Assembly: GCA_031270665.1 (NCBI GenBank)
Contig: JAISXD010000054.1
Coordinates: 1 to 62,616, forward strand
Length of the DNA stretch: 62,616 nucleotides
Origin: Tannerellaceae bacterium
GTDB taxonomy: Bacteria > Bacteroidota > Bacteroidia > Bacteroidales > Tannerellaceae
Reading direction: 5' to 3'
The notes beneath the pieces are model-generated. The model was not told the origin of the DNA. It saw only the letters and a list, made by a program, of their open reading frames with translations, and searched no databases. Below are positions 17,933 to 26,027 of the stretch, piece after piece. Each line of letters starts with the position of its first letter. Position 1 is the stretch's first letter. A program made the translations under genes and the position numbers.

Positions 17933-18579
17933 TAAAACCGTATAACTGTATCATTGTAGCCAACGGAAGTTTCCCCACCTTTCCTCTGCCTTTACAGATG
18001 CTGGGGAAAGCTTCCGTTGTCATAGCCTGTGACGGGGCGGTAGAAGCGCTCCACAGGCAGGGATTCGTCCCGGATGCCGTTGTTGGCGATATGGACAGCC
18101 TGACGCCGCAAATGCGCCAATTATATGCCGACCGTATATATGCCAGTGAAGACCAGGAAACAAACGACTTGACAAAAGCCGTTCATCATGCGCGTGCATC
18201 CGGCGAAAAGGAAGCGCTGATTGTAGGAGCCACCGGTATGCGTGAAGACCATACGTTGGGCAATATCTCCCTTCTGGCCACCTACGCCCCCCTGTTCGAC
18301 CGGGTAGAAATGCTGACAGACTACGGCCTCTTCACTCCCCTGGGGCAAACAACGACGTTAAAAAGCGTCCCCGGCCAGCAGGTGTCCTTATTTGCCTTGT
18401 ATCCCGAAGGCAGAATAACAACCGAAAACCTCCGGTGGCCCATCACGAACCGCCTCCTGACCTCCTGGTGGCAGGGAACCCTGAACGAAGCCCTGGCCGA
18501 GTCCTTCACCGTCCGGCTGGAAGAAGGCGGATGCGTAATCGTTTTCAGGGAACTGGATTATCGCCGGGTTCCGTTATAG
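17929..18579 (+). CDS. thiN: thiamine pyrophosphokinase
   Basis: The 216-residue product transfers pyrophosphate from ATP to thiamine, making TPP and trapping imported vitamin. TPK motifs are CDGAVEAL (34-41), GDMDSL (53-58), DQETNDLTKA (75-84) and GATGMREDHTLGN, followed by the C-terminal thiamine-binding beta domain. Its ATGA overlap with pnuT shows coupling. TPP made here should feed back on the riboswitch. Confidence 0.95.
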   Translation: MIKPYNCIIVANGSFPTFPLPLQMLGKASVVIACDGAVEALHRQGFVPDAVVGDMDSLTPQMRQLYADRIYASEDQETNDLTKAVHHARASGEKEALIVGATGMREDHTLGNISLLATYAPLFDRVEMLTDYGLFTPLGQTTTLKSVPGQQVSLFALYPEGRITTENLRWPITNRLLTSWWQGTLNEALAESFTVRLEEGGCVIVFRELDYRRVPL

Positions 18580-18596
18580 AGGCTCATGTTCCCTTT

Positions 18597-20165
18597 TTAA
18601 TAGCCCGTATTTTGTTTCCAGGTAGGGTTTTTCGTGATCTGGTCATAGGGAATGGGGAACAGATCGCGCACGTTGTCGGACTGTGCGCTCTTGAATGTCC
18701 AACTTCCTTTTGAGAATTTATCCCAACGGATCAAATCCTGGCGACGCCAGCCTTCCCATGCAAATTCGCGGCCGCGCTCGATGATTAATTCCTCCAATGT
18801 GAGCGTTTGCGGCGTATAGGCCGGCTGTGTGGCCCGCTCACGAATCAGTTTGAATTGAGGGTCTGAACATAATTCCGATAAGGAAGCACTCCCTCCGCGC
18901 AAAATAGCTTCCGCTTTCATATAATAAATGTCAGCCATTCTGTAAAGGACGAGATCGTTGTTCATATTGCCGGTCATACCCGCTTCGTACTCATATTTCT
19001 GAATGCGTGCGCCGTTCCATTTCCTCGCTGCTTCCAGTGATTCCACTTCTTCGGTGAGTTCCAGTTGGCTGCCGGGAAGATCGGGATTCATGATAGCTTC
19101 GCCCTGCGGGGTAAAGCAAAGGCCATAGACGAAAGACGCTTTCTTCCGGTAATCGCCGTCGCTGAAAGAAGCCAGGAACGAAGGCGTCGCACAACCGCCG
19201 TTCCAACATCCTACGTTAATACCGAATAGCTGGCGGAATTGGCTGTGACCGGAGAATTTGTGGAAATGGAATTCATAATCGCCATTGCTGTTAATCCCGT
19301 TTTGCATGGGGATAATGAAAATGTTTTCTTTACAGGATTCGTTCTTTACCTTAAACGGCGCTTTAAAGTCGGGCTCAACCTGATAATCGTCATGGTTGAT
19401 CAAGTGGTTGCAATACGCTATCACCTGGTCCATGTCTGCGCCCTCATAAGACGAAGCCCCCTTAAAAACTTTCGCATTGAGGTAAAGTTTGGCCAGCATT
19501 GCATAGGCCATAGGCTTTGTACAACGCCCGTAATTGTCGGCCGACGGCTTTTCATCCAGATAGTCCACGTTTTCTAAAATATCATTCAACACCTTTGCAT
19601 ACACTTCTGCCCGTGGCGATTGTGGATAGGAGGTAATCTCTCCCGCATAGTCGTTTACATAAGGGATATTCCCAAACAAGTCGAGTAGCAGGGTATAATA
19701 AAAGGAACGTAATACGGCTGTTTCGGCTTTGTAACGATTATAGATGCTTTCGTCCATTGCGCTTTTATAGGTATCCAGGTCGAATAAGATCCGGTTACAT
19801 GTTGTAATACCGGAATAAAGAGAGACCCATAGAGCGTTTAACTGTCCGAGGCGCACTTGCCACTGGTGTTTGTGCAGGTCTTGCCATACGCCGCCGTCAT
19901 ACCAGTCGTTGCCCGGTGCCCGGGTAGGGACGACACATTCATCGGAGGATACGGTCTGAAACCCCCATACTCCCCAGTGGTTCTGATAGGCTTGCAATTC
20001 CGCATAGGCCGCTCCGACGGCCTGGGGAATAAGATTCGGATCGGCATAGAAATCCTTCGATGTCATTTTGCCTGTCGTATCTTCTTCCATATCGGTACAT
20101 CCGGAGAAGGCACAGTTGACGCAAAGCAGGATGAACAGGAGATATATGATATTATTCTTTTTCAT
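18597..20165 (-). CDS. SusD/RagB lipoprotein (second locus)
   Basis: The 522-residue product has a lipoprotein signal with Cys23 (FSGC) followed by the acidic TDMEEDTT, which fits a surface export signal. SusD features include KDFYADPNLIPQAVGAAYAEL near the start and the C-terminal IIERGREFAWEGWRRQDLIRW and LFPIPYDQITKNPTWKQN. It ends the minus-strand operon and converges on the TPK gene with 17 bases between. Its ligand is not known; the neighbours suggest a glycoside. Confidence 0.93.
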   Translation of the reverse strand: MKKNNIIYLLFILLCVNCAFSGCTDMEEDTTGKMTSKDFYADPNLIPQAVGAAYAELQAYQNHWGVWGFQTVSSDECVVPTRAPGNDWYDGGVWQDLHKHQWQVRLGQLNALWVSLYSGITTCNRILFDLDTYKSAMDESIYNRYKAETAVLRSFYYTLLLDLFGNIPYVNDYAGEITSYPQSPRAEVYAKVLNDILENVDYLDEKPSADNYGRCTKPMAYAMLAKLYLNAKVFKGASSYEGADMDQVIAYCNHLINHDDYQVEPDFKAPFKVKNESCKENIFIIPMQNGINSNGDYEFHFHKFSGHSQFRQLFGINVGCWNGGCATPSFLASFSDGDYRKKASFVYGLCFTPQGEAIMNPDLPGSQLELTEEVESLEAARKWNGARIQKYEYEAGMTGNMNNDLVLYRMADIYYMKAEAILRGGSASLSELCSDPQFKLIRERATQPAYTPQTLTLEELIIERGREFAWEGWRRQDLIRWDKFSKGSWTFKSAQSDNVRDLFPIPYDQITKNPTWKQNTGY

Positions 20166-20193
20166 AACAAAACAGTTTTATACATTATAATAG

Positions 20194-23175
20194 TCAGAAA
20201 GAAACATTGAGCCCTACGAGGAACGAACGGATCGTCGGATAGAAACGTGTCCGTTCGATACCCATATCATCTACGCCTACCATATCCACTTCGGGGTCTA
20301 CTCCCTTATAACCGGTCAGCGTAAATAGGTTCTGGGCAGAGAAATAGAGTCGAAGATTACTTACAGATTCATTCTTTACCGGAATGTTATAGCCAAGTGT
20401 GACATTGTCCATTTTCAGGAAAGAGCCGTCTTCCAGGTAATAGTCGGAAGGCTGTGCCGCGTCTTTCAGGGGAAGGCCGATAACGGATTGCAGCATATTC
20501 CTCTCCTGTCCTGCCACGTTTGGATTTTCCAGGGCCATACGGCCTACATTATATACGTCGTTCCCCATAATGGCGCGTAAGGCAAAGGAAAGGTCAAAAT
20601 CCTTATAGCTGAATTCGTTACTCCAGCCGGCAATAAAATCAGGCTGTGCATTCCCTACAAATTCGCGGTCATTGTCGAAAGTGAATGTACCGTCTTTGTC
20701 TACATCTTTGAATTTCCATGTGCCGTCACTGTTGAAGCCTTCGAATACAGGCAAATAGAAATCGCCCACCTTACCACCCGGAGTCAGCCGGATTAGGGGC
20801 GTGTTATTCATTCCACCCAAATCCCCGTCACTCAGATAACCTTTTTCAATCCATTCGGTCTGGAACTGTTCGTTGCTGAACCTGTCAATCCTGTTTTCAT
20901 TGAAAGCGAGATTGACGGCGCTGTTCCATGAAAACGCACGGGTTTTAACGGGCGTTACGGATACGGAGAACTCCAATCCCTTACTGGTCGCGTCTCCTAC
21001 GTTGGCAAGCATTTCAGGATATTGATAAGGAGGCGTAGGCACTTTGTAGGAATACAATAAATCCGATACCTTCCGTGCATAGGCATCTATGGTCACGCTT
21101 AGCCTATTGGTAAAGGCAACCCCGTCTATACCGATATTCCATTCGCCTTTCTTTTCCCATTTGATGTTTTCGTTCAGGTTTTGGGTCGGGCCGTAAGCGC
21201 TGATCCATTTACCGGACGCGTGATCATAAAAACGCCCGACTACTCCCATCATAGGCAATGACTTATAACTGTCTGAGGGCATATTGCCCGTGACGCCGTA
21301 TCCGACACGCAGCTTTAATTCGTCAACAAAGCGGATATGGAAGAAGCCTTCATTGCTAATGCGCCAACCGGCGCTGACCGCCGGGAAAGTTCCCCATTTA
21401 TGATTCGCTCCCAAACGTGAGGACGCTTCATGGCGAACGGAAGCGGAAAACAGGTAACGCTCATCATAATTGTAATTGACACGGGCGAATAATGACGCCA
21501 GGTTGTCTTGCGAGATGAAGCTTTCCATCATGTCTTGCGTGGGATTGTTCAACAGGTTCGAACCTGCTCCCAGGTTATAATAGGAGAATACGTCCGAATC
21601 AAAATTGCTGTTGCCGGCCTGAAACCATTCACGGAAATTATGTTCGTGGGAATAACCGGCCAGCGCTACCAGATTGTGTCTGTCGAAGGATTTGATGTAA
21701 TCAATCGTTGCTTCTATCGTTTCGTCAGACCGGTTGTCGTACCGGCGTGTAGCCGATCCGTAGGATGAGGTGTTGTAAATCTCGCGCGACGAATACTGCC
21801 CCTCAGCTTCGTCGGCGTGGCTTAAGGAGCCGAACATCTGTATGCGCAGCTCATCCAGTATATTCCATGTCAGACGGGTTGAGCCCTGGAAGATTCCGCC
21901 CTTTGTATGCCGGTCGCTTTGTTCCAGTAAGGCAACAGGGTTTGAATATCCCTGGATGTCGAGTACGTAGTACCCTCCCGAGGCCGTATTGGACGGATCG
22001 TAAACGGGCGCCGTAGGGTTGTAATGTGCGGCATGCCGGAAGGCGGAGTTGTCATTATTGGAAGACTCGCGCCTGAAGCGGCGATACGTTGCGTCGTAGG
22101 CAATTTGCACCTTCCCGTGGAATAGCGACTGGTTGGCCGCGAAACGGCCGATGATTTCGTCATAGCCCGTTTTGATAGCCAACCCCGGGTTGTCTTTGTA
22201 GGAAAGGGAGGCGCGGTAATTAAAATCGCTTGTTCCGCCGGTAATGGCCAGGTTGTGGGAATGAATGACCGGCGTACGGGTGATTTCGTCCATCCAGTTT
22301 GTATCATATCCCCTGTCGTTACCCCCGTTGGAGAGGAATGCCTCCCGGCCCATTACCTCTAACCGGTTTGCGATGGCGGACATGGAAACATACCCGTTGT
22401 ATGACGTTGACATTTTGCCCGGATTCCCGCGCTTGGTGGTTACGAGGATAACCCCGTTCGTGCCGCGCGTGCCGTAAATTGCGGCGGCGGATCCGTCTTT
22501 GAGAATATCTATACTTTCGATATCGTCCTGCGCAATGACGGAAAGATCGCCCTGCGGTATCCCGTCGATAATAATTAAGGGAGACGTGTTGCCTTGCAGG
22601 GAAGAGGTTCCGCGCAGCTGGAATACATAATCGGCGTTGGGGTCGCCGCTGTTGGGTTTGGATACGTTCAAACCGGCCACCTTACCCTGTATCATCCCCA
22701 TAGGGTTGGTCTGTACGCCTTTCAGGAGGTCTGTCTCTTTCAGTCCGGCCACAGACCCGGTCAATTCTTTTTTCTTTTGCGATCCGTACCCGATGGCCAC
22801 GACTTCGCCCAGTATGAATGAATCGTCTTCGAGTAAAACCGTTAACGGGGAAGTTCCAACAGCAATCACTTCTTTGCTCAGATAGCCAATATAAGAAACG
22901 ACGAGCGTGGCACCCGGGGGGACCCCCCGGATTTCGAAATACCCGTCAAGATTGGTCGCCGCGCCGACTGCGGTGCCTTTGATTACGACGTTTGCGCCGA
23001 TGATGGCTTCTTTTGTCGTCCCATCCAGGACAACCCCTTTGATGGCGACTTCCTGCGCATTTGCGTTGTGTGTGATCGAAAGGCAAAGCGCCAGGCAGAG
23101 CAGCCGGGGGAGAAGTTGCTTCTTCGAGCAATACGTTTCTCCTTTTTTCAGTAAACAGATAAACACTTCTTTCAT
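20194..23175 (-). CDS. SusC/RagA TonB-dependent transporter (second locus)
   Basis: The 993-residue product has a long signal region ending NANAQ near residue 41, a carboxypeptidase-regulatory-like beta domain (EVAIKGVVLDGTTKEAIIGANVV), a TonB-box region GEVVAIGYGSQKKKELTG, a plug with IDGIPQGD and a barrel ending LVGLNVSF. It is the partner of the following SusD gene. The signal peptide has an unusually long polar start (MKEVFICLLKKGETYCSKK); a later start is not obvious. Confidence 0.93.
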   Translation of the reverse strand: MKEVFICLLKKGETYCSKKQLLPRLLCLALCLSITHNANAQEVAIKGVVLDGTTKEAIIGANVVIKGTAVGAATNLDGYFEIRGVPPGATLVVSYIGYLSKEVIAVGTSPLTVLLEDDSFILGEVVAIGYGSQKKKELTGSVAGLKETDLLKGVQTNPMGMIQGKVAGLNVSKPNSGDPNADYVFQLRGTSSLQGNTSPLIIIDGIPQGDLSVIAQDDIESIDILKDGSAAAIYGTRGTNGVILVTTKRGNPGKMSTSYNGYVSMSAIANRLEVMGREAFLSNGGNDRGYDTNWMDEITRTPVIHSHNLAITGGTSDFNYRASLSYKDNPGLAIKTGYDEIIGRFAANQSLFHGKVQIAYDATYRRFRRESSNNDNSAFRHAAHYNPTAPVYDPSNTASGGYYVLDIQGYSNPVALLEQSDRHTKGGIFQGSTRLTWNILDELRIQMFGSLSHADEAEGQYSSREIYNTSSYGSATRRYDNRSDETIEATIDYIKSFDRHNLVALAGYSHEHNFREWFQAGNSNFDSDVFSYYNLGAGSNLLNNPTQDMMESFISQDNLASLFARVNYNYDERYLFSASVRHEASSRLGANHKWGTFPAVSAGWRISNEGFFHIRFVDELKLRVGYGVTGNMPSDSYKSLPMMGVVGRFYDHASGKWISAYGPTQNLNENIKWEKKGEWNIGIDGVAFTNRLSVTIDAYARKVSDLLYSYKVPTPPYQYPEMLANVGDATSKGLEFSVSVTPVKTRAFSWNSAVNLAFNENRIDRFSNEQFQTEWIEKGYLSDGDLGGMNNTPLIRLTPGGKVGDFYLPVFEGFNSDGTWKFKDVDKDGTFTFDNDREFVGNAQPDFIAGWSNEFSYKDFDLSFALRAIMGNDVYNVGRMALENPNVAGQERNMLQSVIGLPLKDAAQPSDYYLEDGSFLKMDNVTLGYNIPVKNESVSNLRLYFSAQNLFTLTGYKGVDPEVDMVGVDDMGIERTRFYPTIRSFLVGLNVSF

Positions 23176-23223
23176 GTTCGTAACAGATAAAATCAGACTT
23201 AAAGTAAATCGTAAAAACGTGCA

Positions 23224-24561
23224 TCATAGCGTCGGAAACTTCCAGGGCGCCCTGTAGACCGGCCTGATGAAAGCGTCGGCGGCGCTGTTATTGACAAACC
23301 TACGGGTGGCGGGGTCGTATACGGTTATCGTACCGGTCCGGTAAGAGATATTGGCCATGTGCGCCAGTATGGTTGCGAAGGCTCCCTTCTCTATCGGGCT
23401 GTTTGTGGCGATCGAGCCGTTCCGGATACATTCTCCCCAGTTGGTTGCGTGGTCAATGAGGCCGCGATACTCAAACGGGCCTGTCATCTGATAGGGCTCG
23501 GCTTCCGGCGCGCCGCCATCGCGTGTTTTCTCCGGTATCAGCTCATAGCCGTCGCGGTTGCACACCAGGGTGCCTTTGCTGCCTATCCAGGCAACACCCT
23601 GACTCCGGTTGTAGAGATGCGCTACCTGCTGTGTCCACTCGATATGGAAATTCTCGTACCGGAAGATGGTTGTTTGCACGCTTGGCGTTTCCCAGAACGT
23701 ATCCGGATGTTTGCAGGCTGTGGAGAATACCGCTTTGGGGTACGTACGGTGGTTGAGTCCCAGCGCTTCGAGTCCGTCGAAGGCCGAATCGATCCAATGC
23801 ACTCCCCAGTCTGTCTGCTGGCCGCCGCCATAGTCCCAGAAGCCGCGCCATCCGCGCAGGCGTAAGTGATTGTAAGGCCGTTGCACAGCCGGGCCCAGCC
23901 ACATGTCGTAATCCAGCGTAGGGGGTGCGGGCGTATCTTCTACGCCGGCGCGCGGATTGGAACTCTGGCATAGCCATATATGTACTTTATATACGTCTCC
24001 CAACACGCCCGTGCGCAGAATCTCGTTCGCGGCCGTGAAATACCGCTGGCTGGTTTGCCACAGGCCTGTTGTGACGACGTTCTGGTATTTCTTCTGCAGG
24101 TCTATCATCAGGTTACATTCGGCGACAGAATTGGCAACGGGCTTTTCCACGTAAATGGCTTTACCCGCCTTCTGGGCTTCGGCAAAGATATAGGTGTGCC
24201 AATGGTCGGGCGTTCCGATGATAACGGCGTCGATGTCTTTGTTTGACAGCACCTCGCGGAAATCTTTATAGAGCTTCATCTGCCCGGTCTGATGGGGGAA
24301 GCGTTTCTTGAAATCGGCGGCCTGGCTTTCGAGCCGTTCCCGGTTGACGTCGCACATGCCAAGGCAGTGCGCCCATTCATTCGTTAAAATGCCCGACAGG
24401 TCGGCGCAGCCCATTCCCACGCCGATAACGGCCACGTTAACCCGGTCGCCCGGCGCGCTCCTGGCGGGGGTTGCCATCGTTGAAGATGGGAATAGGGATG
24501 AAATGCCCGCTCCGGCGGCCAGCATACCTGAACTTTTCAGAAAATTTCTTCGTGTAGTCAT
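23224..24561 (-). CDS. Gfo/Idh/MocA oxidoreductase, Tat-exported
   Basis: The 445-residue product starts with a twin-arginine signal (TRRNFLKSSGMLAAGAG), so it should be exported folded with its cofactor. The Rossmann fold has VNVAVIGVGMGCADLSG (41-57) and the sugar-site EKPVANS (139-145) with Lys140. The C-terminal Gfo/Idh domain follows. Members of this family next to DUF1080 proteins oxidise glycosides at C3. It sits between the susC-like gene and DUF1080 in one minus-strand operon. Confidence 0.9.
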   Translation of the reverse strand: MTTRRNFLKSSGMLAAGAGISSLFPSSTMATPARSAPGDRVNVAVIGVGMGCADLSGILTNEWAHCLGMCDVNRERLESQAADFKKRFPHQTGQMKLYKDFREVLSNKDIDAVIIGTPDHWHTYIFAEAQKAGKAIYVEKPVANSVAECNLMIDLQKKYQNVVTTGLWQTSQRYFTAANEILRTGVLGDVYKVHIWLCQSSNPRAGVEDTPAPPTLDYDMWLGPAVQRPYNHLRLRGWRGFWDYGGGQQTDWGVHWIDSAFDGLEALGLNHRTYPKAVFSTACKHPDTFWETPSVQTTIFRYENFHIEWTQQVAHLYNRSQGVAWIGSKGTLVCNRDGYELIPEKTRDGGAPEAEPYQMTGPFEYRGLIDHATNWGECIRNGSIATNSPIEKGAFATILAHMANISYRTGTITVYDPATRRFVNNSAADAFIRPVYRAPWKFPTL

Positions 24562-24606
24562 ACTTTTTATAAGATTAATTGGATGTAGTTTGAATCAGGT
24601 GACCGG

Positions 24607-25383
24607 TCAGAGGTTGCGCAGCCAGATGTTGCGGAAGGCCACTTCCGTGCCGTGGTCTTGAAGCGCGAGAGGCATTCTGCCGTGCGCCGTATAGGCGGGC
24701 ATACCGGTGTAGGGAGTCGTCCCTTGCAGCGTGTAGTTGTTTTGAACCAGGATACCGTTCAGTACGACCGTTACCGTAGCGGGCGATTCCAAAACACCGC
24801 CGCTTCCGAAACGGGGGGCTTTCCAGTAAATGTCATACACCTGCCATTCGCCGTTAGCGGTGTAGGCGTTCACTTCGGGCGCTTTTTGCTTGTAGACGCT
24901 TCCCACCATGCCATTGACGTATGTGGGGTTGTCGTCACCGTCCAACACCTGCACTTCATAGCGTCCCTGTATCATGATTCCGCTGTTGCCGCGGTTCTGC
25001 CCGTCGTGTTGTCCGGGTGGGGGAGATTTGAACTCGATATGGAGCTGACAGTCTCCAAAGAACTCTTTCGTCTTGATTGAACCTTTGCCCGGAGCGACAA
25101 GCAGTTCGCCGTTGCGAACACTCCAGGCGGCAGGGCCGGGAGCGTTGCGATCGGCCGATTCCCACCGGGACAAATCCGTGCCGTCGAATAAAACGATTGC
25201 GTCTGCCGGGGGCGCTCCCGGTACTTTAGCCGGGGCTACTTTGGGGGGAACGGGGTAGTGCCATTCCGTGCTTTGAGGGTCCCATTGCTGCGGACGGGGT
25301 GATGCCCCCTGTCCCTGCGCCTGCGCCCATAGCATCGTTGGGGCGCATAACAAACCGATTAATAAAACTTGCTTTTTTCTCAT
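24607..25383 (-). CDS. DUF1080 protein, probable 3-keto-glycoside hydrolase/lyase
   Basis: The 258-residue product has a signal peptide (to about LWAQAQ) and a single concanavalin-like beta-sandwich with family features VLFDGTDLSRWE, FGDCQLHIEFKSP, RGNSGIMIQGRYEVQVLD and LQDHGTEVAFRNIWLR. Related proteins such as BT2157 cleave 3-keto-glycosides by elimination. It is the first gene of the second utilisation operon and would act after the oxidoreductase in the periplasm. The proline-rich segment after the signal (residues 25-60) is probably a flexible linker. Confidence 0.88.
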   Translation of the reverse strand: MRKKQVLLIGLLCAPTMLWAQAQGQGASPRPQQWDPQSTEWHYPVPPKVAPAKVPGAPPADAIVLFDGTDLSRWESADRNAPGPAAWSVRNGELLVAPGKGSIKTKEFFGDCQLHIEFKSPPPGQHDGQNRGNSGIMIQGRYEVQVLDGDDNPTYVNGMVGSVYKQKAPEVNAYTANGEWQVYDIYWKAPRFGSGGVLESPATVTVVLNGILVQNNYTLQGTTPYTGMPAYTAHGRMPLALQDHGTEVAFRNIWLRNL

Positions 25384-25412
25384 AAAGATATAGGTTTAAA
25401 CAATTGATGGGG

Positions 25413-25420
25413 CAAATGTA
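25413..25420 (-). promoter_or_regulatory. candidate -7 box of the second utilisation operon
   Basis: On the minus strand this is TACATTTG, 29 bases before the DUF1080 start. As at the fructan operon, no -33 TTTG is visible, which suggests activator dependence. Confidence 0.45.
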
Positions 25421-25544
25421 TGGCGCGTCGTCGTCTTTCTCCGGCTACTATCCTATCTAAAAAAGTCCTTTTCTTCTCAATTTACGGACAGACGATTCCT
25501 TTTGGAACGGAAATGAATAATTGAGAGGAAAGTACAACATCCCC

Positions 25545-25901
25545 CCTTGGGGCTTCCTTTCCAACCCTTGGGGCTTTATTTTTAACCCTTGGAGCTTTAT
25601 TTTTGACCCTTGGGGCTTTATTTTTAATCCTTGGAGGTTTATATCCAACCCTTGCCGCTTTATTTTTGACCCTTGGAGCTTTATATCTTGCCCTTGTTGC
25701 TTTATTTTTGACCCTTGGAGGTTTATATCTTGCCCTTGCTGCTTTATATCTTGCCCTTGTTGCTTTATATCTAACCCTTGTTGCTTTATATCTTGCCCTT
25801 GTTGCTTTATTTTTGACCCTTGGAGCTTCCTTTCTAACCCTTGCTGCTTTATTGTTAACCCTTGCTGCTTCCCTGTTAACCTTTTTCGGTTTGAATGAAA
25901 C
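25545..25901 (-). repeat. 21-bp tandem array B, core TAAAGCTCCAAG
   Basis: Sixteen units begin at 25545 and every 21 bases to 25860, with a degenerate seventeenth at 25881. Read on the minus strand each unit is CCAAG, nine variable A-rich bases, then TAAAGCT. Variants GCAGCAAG and GCTTCC-type changes occur. The minus-strand end of the array runs into GCCCCAAGGGGGGATGT (25548 downwards), which is also found at the end of array C. All units are directly abutting with no unique spacers. Confidence 0.92.
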
Positions 25902-26027
25902 GGATTGCCACAAGGATGAGACGATAGTGCAACGTTATTGCAGGGAAAACATTTATATTGCACACCGTTTACACAACACGCTCATAAGAAGTATCAATTG
26001 AAAGATAGGGGATGAAAGGATGAAAAG

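Larger units (their letters stand above)
25384..26027. other. divergent intergenic region with array B
   Basis: The region separates the DUF1080 operon (minus) from the hybrid regulator gene (plus). It contains a -7 box at 25413-25420, the 21-bp array (25545-25901) and an unremarkable 25902-26027 stretch with a weak TATATTGC before the regulator. The long open frames in it are repeat artefacts. Confidence 0.6.

Noticed and set aside
25545-25901. array as CRISPR
   Set aside because: Units abut with no unique 30-base spacers, the period is 21 bases and no cas genes are near.
25457-25963. 168-residue minus-strand protein of KQQGQDI-type heptads
   Set aside because: It exists because the 21-bp array is stop-free; other frames are equally open on both strands, and substitutions show no codon bias for this frame.
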